From Polytrichum commune (Eukaryota > Streptophyta > Polytrichopsida > Polytrichales > Polytrichaceae), in the NCBI GenBank assembly GCA_950295325.1, contig OX485803.1, forward strand, positions 68,091,554-68,155,553: a stretch of 64,000 nt of DNA, in the 5' to 3' direction. The number at the start of each line of letters is the position of its first letter. Positions within the stretch are counted from its first letter, which is position 1. The translations under genes were made by a program, and so were the position numbers. Under the pieces are notes generated by a model. That model had not been told where the DNA came from. It was given only the letters and a program-made list of their open reading frames with translations, and did not search any database. Shown here piece after piece: positions 57,054-64,000 of the stretch.

Positions 57054-57737
57054 ATGGACGCCCTGACGCGAGTCTCGAACATTCTTCCAACCGGGACGTT
57101 CCTGGCGTTCCAGGTACTGGCGCCGTTAGCGACGAACAACGGCGACTGCAGGAAGACAGAGATCGTCCTCACGTCCATCACACTCTTCCTCTTATGCGTT
57201 CTCTGCTGGGTCTCCTGCTTTACCGACAGCTGCAGGGCGCCGGACGGGACATCCCACTACGGCATCGTGAGGTCCGGGGGGTTGTGGAACCCTAATTTCC
57301 GTGATCCACCCTTTCCGGGCACCGATGGAGCGTACATCGATGAAGAGAGGTATGTCCGTAAGGGTGGTGATTACGTTATCGCATTCTTGTCGGTGATGAC
57401 ACTGGCGACGATTTCACTGCTGACGGCCCCGGTGACGACGTGCTTTTACCCTCACATCCCTAGCTCGATCCAGAAGACCATCCCTGTTCTGGTAGGGCTG
57501 GGGGTGTCGACGGTGTGCGCTTTTGGCACCTCGCCACGGTCGGGCATCGGATTCGCCATCCCCGGAGGAGGAGGCCCTGACGGAGGAGGAGGCGCCAACG
57601 GAGGAGGAGGCGCCCACGGAGGAGGAGGCCCCGACGGAGGAGGAGGCCCCAACGGAGGAGGAGGCCCCGTCGCCAGAGGAGGAGGCCCCGTCGCAAGAGA
57701 AGACCCGTCCCCCCGTCCCCGGAGGAGGCCGGAGTGA
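57054..57737 (+). CDS. DUF679 membrane protein (DMP), copy 2, glycine-rich tail
   Basis: Intronless, 227 codons, starting MDALTRVSNILPTGTF. The family signature NILPTGTFLAFQVLAPLATN is followed by DC, with four predicted membrane segments near residues 9-27, 40-60, 104-122 and 137-157. TAPVTTCFYPH matches TTPVSTCFYPH of copy 1. The loop between segments 2 and 3 is shorter than in copy 1 and lacks its cysteine pair. Residues about 170-227 are a Gly/Pro/Arg-rich tail built from a DNA minisatellite and unlike the acidic tail of copy 1. The gene is markedly GC-rich compared with its surroundings. A Copia element lies about 190 bp upstream. Membrane-protein assignment is firm. A function in gamete fusion or elsewhere cannot be read from sequence. 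Confidence 0.93.
   Translation: MDALTRVSNILPTGTFLAFQVLAPLATNNGDCRKTEIVLTSITLFLLCVLCWVSCFTDSCRAPDGTSHYGIVRSGGLWNPNFRDPPFPGTDGAYIDEERYVRKGGDYVIAFLSVMTLATISLLTAPVTTCFYPHIPSSIQKTIPVLVGLGVSTVCAFGTSPRSGIGFAIPGGGGPDGGGGANGGGGAHGGGGPDGGGGPNGGGGPVARGGGPVAREDPSPRPRRRPE
57563..57700 (+). repeat. GGAGGAGGCSCC minisatellite in the DMP copy 2 coding region
   Basis: A unit of about 18 bp (GGAGGAGGAGGCCCCRACGG) is repeated six to seven times, encoding GGGG[AP][DNH]G-type repeats. All copies are a multiple of three, so the frame stays open. Length polymorphism is likely. Confidence 0.85.
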
Positions 57738-57949
57738 CTAGAGTGTATGTTCGGAGTGACTAGGGCAATGGTGTAAGATGTAGAACTACTTCACCCTTTG
57801 CAAGGAGTAGACACTATACTAGTAACAGATAGCCGGTTAACCGGTAACCGGTAGTATGTGGTAGTTTTTTAGTGGGGTTTATTTAGTAAAGTGGTATTCT
57901 TTATATGTTTGGGTATACCGAGCTGTGAGATGGGTTATTTGGTTATGTT

Positions 57950-58450
57950 GGGTCTTGAAGGTCTGAGATAGATTGTTTGTTCTCTAGTCTACGTTTATGG
58001 ACTAGTATTGAATGTACATATTGTGTGGTGATAATGTTAATTTGTTGTGTTTTTTTATTTTTATGAGAGGGATTTTAAGTATTGTTTCTAGGTTTTGCAT
58101 TGATGGGATGTGTATGGTGGCTCTCGCACCTGCAACTAGTACCATGAGTGGGGCTACATTCCAGCCCCTTGTGATATTGTTATTGATGAGCGGTTGGTAT
58201 TTTGTGGTTTTCTATCGAGGGTTTTTGCTGTAAATCTGTCATTGCAGTATGTAAATTCTATGAATTGTATTGTGATTCCGGTTGTAGGGGTTTCTGGTGG
58301 AGGTTGGTTATATGGATGTCCTATGACGCATAGTATGTCTGGTTTGAACCTGGCGTTGCAGTGGCATCTCTGGGTGCCACATGTGCATGGTAGTAGCCAT
58401 GCTGACACGGTGTTTTCTTGAGGTGGTTCGTTATACGTTCCCGCATTCAT
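57950..58450 (-). pseudogene. C-terminal domain with PD...E pattern, possible PD-(D/E)XK nuclease
   Basis: Contains WLLPCTCGTQRCHCNARFKPD, then ILCVIGHP, then IQFIEFTYCNDRF. Further downstream in another frame are NVAPLMVLVAGARATIHIP and ILKIPL. The PD followed about 25 residues later by IEF in a predicted beta strand, then a helix, resembles the core of PD-(D/E)XK nucleases. Retroelements with restriction-like endonucleases use such a domain to cut target DNA. The usual lysine is not evident (IEFTYC), so this is a hypothesis. Confidence 0.4.
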
Positions 58451-58618
58451 GAGTGTGTAGTGTCTAGATATTTTATTTGATAAAATTAATTTACGTATTT
58501 CCCATACAACTTTGTTATGTCGTTTTGTTATGAGTGCGTGAATGTGTTGTTGTTTGCATTTAAGTAGTACGTGTAGCCATGTATCTGCATATGATGAGTT
58601 ACAGATGGGGCACGTTTT

Positions 58619-59260
58619 TTATGGGTAGGCTTCTCTACCAAAAAAGAATTGCTTACGAGCATGGCCCATGTATTGTCCCGTGCGGAATTTGACTAGACAT
58701 GTTTTTTGTTTATCCATGATACTTGGGTTTGTCCAAAAATTGTTTGATAATGTTTTGTCAATATCTTTGTTTTCAAGCCATTTGTGTAGTTGGTGTGTTT
58801 GGTTAGCTATGACTTCTAAATTGTGTTTTTTGTCATATTTGAGGACGTGTTTTCCAAGGTGTCTTATAAGGCATTTTTCTGGTGTTTCTTGCATGGAATG
58901 CCACCAGTCTTTTTGGAGGAAGTATGGTGAAGGGTGTGCATGTTCATGTGGCATTGCGGCGTCTCTATGATCTAGTTCACATCCTATTTTGGCTAATGTG
59001 TCTGCTTGTTCATTACCGTTTATGTTAGCATGGGCTTTGACTTTATGGAGTGTGGTGATTTGTGTACGGGATTGTAGCATTGTGGACATGGATTAAGGGA
59101 TATTTTTATTTGGGTGGCTATTATGTAGTGTGGGGTGTTTGATTTGAGTATTTAATAAGTATAGGACATTGAGGCAGTCCGTGAAGATATGGGCCAGTTC
59201 ATCACGATATGTGGTGGTCAGGAGTCAGAGAGTGTGGTGTATAGCCATCACCCGGGTACG
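58619..59260 (-). pseudogene. Retroelement RNase H domain
   Basis: From the MITE junction the minus strand reads MAIHHTL, then IFTDCLNVLYLL, then TTLHKVKAHANINGNEQADT with LAKIG. These are the second acidic site, the TD motif and the HxxxxGNexAD motif of type I RNase H. The upstream part with the catalytic Glu (RAEMM) lies at 59786-59800, across the inserted element. An internal stop near 59092 and one in the MAIHHTL segment mark it as inactive. Confidence 0.8.
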
Positions 59261-59777
59261 CAACTCCCATATTATACATAGGGGGCATCGTACTTAAAAC
59301 GGCTTAGAGGACGGCTTTTGTAAAAATTATATCAAATTATATCAAATTATATCAAATTATATCAAATTAAAATGATCAAAAAGTTGGGTAAAGACCAAAT
59401 TAAATAAAATGAGATGAAAAAAAAGTTGGGTTGCATATTTATTAAGCCTCCCATTAAAATTATAAGCCACGAATAGTTGCCTCCCATTAAAATTATAATT
59501 CATTCACAATATTAAATTTTTATTAAAAAGTCCAAAAAGTTGGGTAGTTTGACCTATGGTACATGTATTAAAAAAATTCATATAATTAGGTTTTTAATTC
59601 AATTATATGCTTCACAATATATTCATTTCCTATATATAATTACATTTTTGGATTCCTTGTTAGAAGGGCTACAAGGGTTTCCTACATTAAAACAAATTGT
59701 ATCACTCAATATTGGACTAAAACGCATTATAAGTGATTATAGTCAGGACCATATAATACGGGAGTTGCGTACCCGGG
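59251..59777. mobile_element. TIR element inside the RNase H domain
   Basis: 527 bp beginning CCCGGGTACGCAACTCCCAT and ending ATACGGGAGTTGCGTACCCGGG. The flanking 8-bp duplication AGCCATCA/AACCATCA has one mismatch. Removing it rejoins the codons for RAEMM and AIHH. The interior contains four to five ATATCAAATT units at 59328-59368. hAT-like by duplication size. Confidence 0.88.
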
Positions 59778-59903
59778 AACCATCATTTCTGCTCGTAGTA
59801 TGTTTTGTAGCCCTGGTAATCTTACTATTATTTTTAGATTTTTATGGAGTTGTAGATACCATATCATGCTTTTTTGCGTTTCCAATGTCCTTGAGGTGTT
59901 TCT

Positions 59904-60557
59904 TTAGGTGGTTTGAATGATCCATCTGTGTAGTAGCATAATTGTGGTGGGTATTTGGGGGGTTAGGCATCTGTCGATGTTGGTGTTTAATGGGATATAG
60001 GGGGTTGGGGCGGTAGGTGGATAAGGGAGATATGTGAGTTTAGACCATTTTGTACTACGGTTTACTGGGGTGTCTTGTGGTGTGGGTGGTGCGACTTGGG
60101 TAAATATTGCGGGTATTTGCAGGGTGTTAGCAATATTGTTCATTTGTTGGGGGTATTCGTTTGCTCCAATGGGTGTGTCTTTATGGTGTATGCATAAAAT
60201 GTATATGGCGTTGCTTTCTATTCTAGGTTCAAACCTAAGCTCTGGTGGGATTGTTGGTTCTTTGTATGTGATGGTGTCAGCTTTGAAGTGTGTGATAACA
60301 TGTGAATCTGGAAAAGGTCCCTCATAGGGGTTGAGGTTGTGATACCAGTTTAGGTCTGGTGTTACGAGGATTGTGATTGTATTTGGGTTGTTTTTGGATG
60401 CAAGACGTGCCCAGTGGAGGGCTTGTTGGGCTTCTTTTTCCGTGTGTGGGTGGGCATATCCAAGTCCTTGCCATTTATACTGGAATGATGTGCCGATTGA
60501 TCCAAAATTTTGTCTCGGGTGTATGGGGAGTAGAATTGTTTGAGTGTGGTGGTACAT
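59904..60557 (-). pseudogene. Retroelement domain of unknown function upstream of RNase H
   Basis: Open for 217 codons. Landmarks are FGSIGTSFQYKWQGLGYAHP, EAQQALHWARLASKNNPNTI and TPDLNWYHNLNPYEGPFPDS, then a proline/threonine-rich end. The TILVTPDLNWY and HVITHFKAD segments look like alternating strands and helices of a Rossmann-type or nuclease-type fold. I could not assign a family from sequence alone. Confidence 0.5.
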
Positions 60558-61017
60558 GTTATTGGTGATGAGAAGTAGGAGTGAGTGAGTTGGTAGGAGT
60601 CTATGAGGTGTTCAAGGATGGCCTCTGGAAGCGTATATTGTGCAAGTTTTAGGGGATCCTTTTTGGGTGTTCTATATTTATATCATTGATATAACCCTGT
60701 GACTTCTATTTCAAATGGTTGGGTGGGGGGCTCAAGATGTTGAGGTCTTTCCAAGGTTGCTTGGTATTGGTCCCATAGCCATTTTAGCCTCTGTTCGGGA
60801 ATGGTGATCACATGACGGCCAATATTATCATATATGTGGGATACTCCATGTTGAGTTTGAATAGTGTTTTGTGTGTAGGCGATGTTGTTTTCTGGGTTGC
60901 ATTCGTTGGTGCGGATCTGACATAGGGGTATGATTCGTGGTGGGGGTATATATCGATATATGATTCCTTTCTCTTCCACCATTGTGTGATGAAGCGAGGA
61001 GTCCCGTAACTAATCAA

Positions 61018-61542
61018 TGTTATATTGGTGGCGTGCTAAAAGAAGCGCGTCAGTAAACAAGGATATAAGGCAGGTGTAACATTTACTTCACATTTGTACG
61101 TTATTTTGATTTCATCAACAAAACGACACCTAGCGACTTGACTCATTGTCAAGTTGGAGCAAACATTCAATTTACACATCAATTCCAACAAGGTCGGTAA
61201 GATTCATCAGATGAGTTGAAGTAGAGCGTTTGGCACCTTGCAACGATCAGACCTCGGATTCACTATGACTCTTATCCAAGAACTAGGTCAGGTTGTGGCC
61301 TTCAGAACTAGGTGGGTAATATTCATCAGATAACCAAAAAAATTTGTTGTTTACATGTCCAGCTTATAGGGAAATCACTTTCGCACAAGGTGTCACTTAA
61401 TGCACAACAAAGTAAAATATTGATATTTAAAATACCTCAAGGCTACCCCCTTCCAGCCTTCCAGGTGATTCTTCTCCAAGATAGATCTAGAAATTCGTCT
61501 ACAAATAGCCGACATCACAAGGTCCAATACAATGCAATAAAC
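61018..61542. other. Stretch between the retroelement and the hAT element
   Basis: No gene recognised. It continues after the hAT element at 62473 once one copy of the 8-bp duplication is removed. Confidence 0.4.
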
Positions 61543-62472
61543 CAGGCCATAAATTTGACACCCTAGCCAAATTTCCAGGGGACACCCTGTCCCAAATTTT
61601 GGGTGTCCCAAGGACACCCTGCTCCAATTTTTGGGTGTCCTCATAAATTTCTCTTAAATTTTTTTTTGTCAAAATAGGTACAATTTTGAAAAATATATAA
61701 TATCATTTCAATTTTTCAATTAAAAATAAAAAAAATCACTACATATCATAACTTGCAATGCAAATCAAACCTACAAGCGGCGGCCTTTCATAGCACACCA
61801 CTTTACCCATACTTGTTCAAAATCAATGGCCTCTATGGGGATTTTTGCCATTGCAACTCTCATTTGTGCTTCCAAAGTCTCTAATACCAAACTACACCGT
61901 AAAGTAGATTTAATATGATTTTGAGTAGAAAATCCTCTCTCACAAGAAGCTGTACTAGCACGAATTACAAGAACAACTTGCCACAACTTTGTCATATGAG
62001 GATTTTTCTAGCAACTCTTCCAGCAAGAGCAAAGTTGAACTTAAGTATGTGAGTGAGTGTAGGAAGTTCTCCTACTGTTATGGGTTATGTTTTCCGGATA
62101 CTTGAGCTGCACTTTATAGTACTCAAGTAATACATGTCATTTCAATTTGTAGTGTGCCAATTGACGTGTGATTTTTTTCTTCACAAGTCACAGTACGTGT
62201 CAATTTCTAGAATGTGCGTGTCAATTGACGTGCATTTTTTTTTTGTGCAAGTTTTTGCGTGTCAAAAAAGAAAAACTTGCAAAAACTTTGTCAAACATAT
62301 ACGCTGATAGGCCCTACAAGTACAGGGGACACCCTGAATTTTTTTTGGGTGTAAAAAGGACACCCTTGTAGGATTTTTGGGTGTCCTCGGGGACACCCTG
62401 TTTGAGATTTGGGTGTCCTAGGACACTCTAGGAAGCAAAATACACCCCCCAGGGTGTCAATTTTATGCCCTG
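61543..62472 (-). mobile_element. hAT element, internally deleted
   Basis: 930 bp. The ends CAGGCCATAAATTTGACACCC and its inverse (GGGTGTCAATTTTATGCCCTG) carry the CAG...CTG ends typical of hAT. The exact 8-bp duplication CAATAAAC lies at 61535-61542 and 62473-62480. Both subterminal regions are full of GGGTGTCC motifs in both directions (61556-61640 and 62327-62458), probable transposase-binding sites. It retains only the end of a transposase gene. Confidence 0.95.
61771..61995 (-). pseudogene. hAT transposase C-terminal dimerisation segment
   Basis: 74 codons ending at a stop, with STASCERGFSTQNHIKSTLR and LETLEAQMRVAM. This is the conserved end of the hAT dimerisation region. The catalytic core and BED zinc finger are missing. 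Sequence upstream is AT-rich and non-coding, so the gene was truncated by internal deletion. Confidence 0.88.
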
Positions 62473-62480
62473 CAATAAAC

Positions 62481-63041
62481 CCCTTGCTTGTCGTGAGGGG
62501 CAGCCTGACAGACGACCAAAGTTTCCTACAAATACTTATACCCTCAATCGCAGAATTTTGCAATGTTATCGAGATGCTACGTACAATGTGTAATAGTGTA
62601 TTGCATAAAAAGAAACGAAGTGTAGAAAGCTGATCGCTTGCAAAAATTTATATAAATAGATTGAATCAACATAGCAAGCATTTAAAATTGATAACACTCC
62701 TTTGTCCTCTCCGAAGCTTGATACCAAACTATTACATTCCGGCATGTAATGCTCGAGTTTGTTTGCCGGCACTCCAGGAGATACCATATGCACTGTACAG
62801 AACTCATGAACGTCTTTGTTGCATTACCTATCCTATAATACCTACCCTGTATCGATAATCTTATATATGGATCATACAGACTGATATGGATTGAAAATAT
62901 GTACTGTCATTTGGTATAGTATACATTTTAAGTAATAACTACTATGTACAAAAGAACAGTGTGCATAATGCTTCACCTTTGTGACAAAGAGATTTCAAGG
63001 CTACCGCGTACATCCAGTTAGGGCCTACCGTGTACATCCAT
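62481..63041. other. Stretch between hAT and the glycosyltransferase exon
   Basis: No confident gene. A short frame just after the hAT duplication (LLVVRGSLTDDQSFLQILIP) is protein-like and might be an exon remnant. It is not recognised. Confidence 0.35.
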
Positions 63042-63581
63042 TTAGGTGACCGACTTGGGTGCTCGACTGGGAATGTTGTATGAAGCTTCAAGCATGTTGA
63101 TGTACAGAGGGTGGTTCTCTATGACAGCCCACTCGCTAGCCCCATACCTCTGAAACATGCGGAACAACTGAAAAATAGAATCACCGTACTTGTGCCAGAC
63201 CTTGGCATTTTGTGCACATTGGGTTAAAATCCCACACCGATTTGCACGTAGGCAGAAGTCAACATCTTCGAAAGCAGCCTTGGGGAAACTCTCATCAAAA
63301 CCACCCACTTCATAGATAAGTTTTTTGGAAATACGGATTGAAAGATTGCAAGAAGGTCCGTAGAGAAGGCCACCACCATTTTTTTTTATCCTCCCATTGA
63401 GTGTTCCAAAGTGGTCGTGAAACTTGCCAACATTGCTGCTTCCATACGCGTATGTCAATCCAGAGAGGATGGCTTCACCAAACCTTACGGGTTCGTTCTT
63501 AAGCTCGTGATAGTGAGCCAGAACCATTGCCTCCACCCAGTGACTGTCTGCCTCACAATCTGAGTCTATGAAATTGACGAT
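63042..63581 (-). CDS. Family 2-like glycosyltransferase, last exon
   Basis: 180 codons from an acceptor (GAACCAG at 63588-63582) to a stop after APKSVT. The exon opens inside the GT-A fold with IVNFIDSDCEADSHWVEAM, in which DSD is the metal-binding DxD motif. It then has LLYGPSCNLSIRISKKLIYE and VGGFDESFPKAAFEDVDFCL, where ED contains the likely catalytic base region. These are hallmarks of GT2-type transferases that use nucleotide sugars. The N-terminal nucleotide-binding half must lie upstream beyond an intron, and I could not find it before 64000. The substrate is unknown. The resemblance to bacterial-type GT2 proteins, kept in some early land plants, is an inference. Confidence 0.85.
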   Translation of the reverse strand: MVNFIDSDCEADSHWVEAMVLAHYHELKNEPVRFGEAILSGLTYAYGSSNVGKFHDHFGTLNGRIKKNGGGLLYGPSCNLSIRISKKLIYEVGGFDESFPKAAFEDVDFCLRANRCGILTQCAQNAKVWHKYGDSIFQLFRMFQRYGASEWAVIENHPLYINMLEASYNIPSRAPKSVT

Positions 63582-64000
63582 CTGGTTCACATACATCACA
63601 ATGAAAATAAATAGATCATTGTCAAATTTCCTCTAAATGTGTAGTAGCAACGCCTCTTTCCGCATCGAAATCAAAAGCCGCATTAATGTGAATCTCCTTG
63701 TTCGACCTTCATGATTGATTCATAATACAGACATAAAAACGAAAATGACATTGAATCGATAGGAACTAGGGAATCTGCAGATGAGCACAATTAATTTTGA
63801 ACTGATTACCGCTCGAAATCTGAAGTGGCAACTGAAAACCGAGCTACATTTGCACGGTGTTGATAATTCAGGACAGCAGACAACGGCAATGTGGCCACTA
63901 ACTTGAGATCACACGATGCGCAACAGGTTTCCCACGTTGATCAATTAGACTAGTTTAACTGAGTTTGAGAATCATAAAAGAGAAGCAGTTAGATTTAAGT
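63582..64000 (-). other. Intron of the glycosyltransferase gene, or flank
   Basis: No upstream exon recognised. The stretch is AT-rich and presumably intronic if the gene continues past the window edge. Confidence 0.4.

Larger units (their letters stand above)
57950..61017 (-). mobile_element. Degenerate retroelement with RNase H and a nuclease-like C-terminal domain
   Basis: Minus-strand coding pieces run from about 61017 to 57950 in the order: a segment at 60982-60683 (start MVEEKGIIYRYI), a domain of about 217 codons at 60557-59904 (GTSFQYKWQGLGYAHPH, WARLASKNNPNTITILVTPD), RNase H (split by a TIR element), a cysteine region, and a C-terminal domain. It resembles multi-domain retroelement proteins of early plants and algae that carry RNase H. 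No reverse transcriptase was found here, so the 5' part is missing. Several stops interrupt it. Its 3' end lies about 210 bp from the stop of DMP copy 2. Confidence 0.6.

Noticed and set aside
57414..57696. Minus-strand Ser- or Pro-rich frames
   Set aside because: Antisense of the minisatellite in DMP copy 2, with no independent support.

Overview
This window looks like nuclear DNA of a land plant. The support is spliceosomal GT-AG introns, a plant-type uS17 (S11) gene, two DUF679/DMP membrane-protein genes, a tract of the plant telomere unit TTTAGGG, telo-box promoter motifs (AAACCCTA) and Copia, L1-type, hAT and Harbinger-like transposons. Short introns in the two conserved genes and a bacterial-type family-2 glycosyltransferase exon would fit a bryophyte or lycophyte better than a flowering plant, but that is inference.

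Host genes are few. At the left edge, on the minus strand, lie ten exons of a gene for translation initiation factor eIF2A, whose 3' end is outside the window. At 8.8-10.6 kb (+) is a complete six-exon gene for 40S ribosomal protein S11/uS17. A tRNA-Ser(AGA) lies at 15.7 kb (-). A DMP gene is at 25.8-26.6 kb (-), followed by a six-exon gene of unknown family at 27.1-28.5 kb (+). A second, intronless DMP gene with a glycine-rich tail is at 57.1-57.7 kb (+). The last exon of a GT2-like glycosyltransferase is at 63.0-63.6 kb (-).

The rest is mostly mobile DNA at different stages of decay. Many elements can be delimited by terminal inverted repeats (TIRs) and target-site duplications (TSDs). At least six non-autonomous families have 8-bp (hAT-like) or 3-bp TAA/TTA (PIF/Harbinger-like) duplications. 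Three nested insertions can be resolved to the base or nearly so. An apparently intact 7.4-kb LINE with two ORFs sits inside a 226-bp hAT MITE. A 527-bp hAT MITE sits inside the integrase of a decayed Copia element, which itself sits inside a repeat array upstream of the second DMP gene. Another 527-bp TIR element cuts the RNase H core of an unusual retroelement whose C-terminal domain resembles a PD-(D/E)XK nuclease.

Other notable structures are a 778-bp fold-back element with a telomeric repeat at its centre (38.6-39.3 kb), three head-to-tail 180-bp units (28.7-29.3 kb), a tRNA gene inside a dead LINE, and a hAT deletion derivative at 61.5-62.5 kb with many GGGTGTCC-type subterminal repeats. 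Between these are long AT-rich stretches in which I see no gene.
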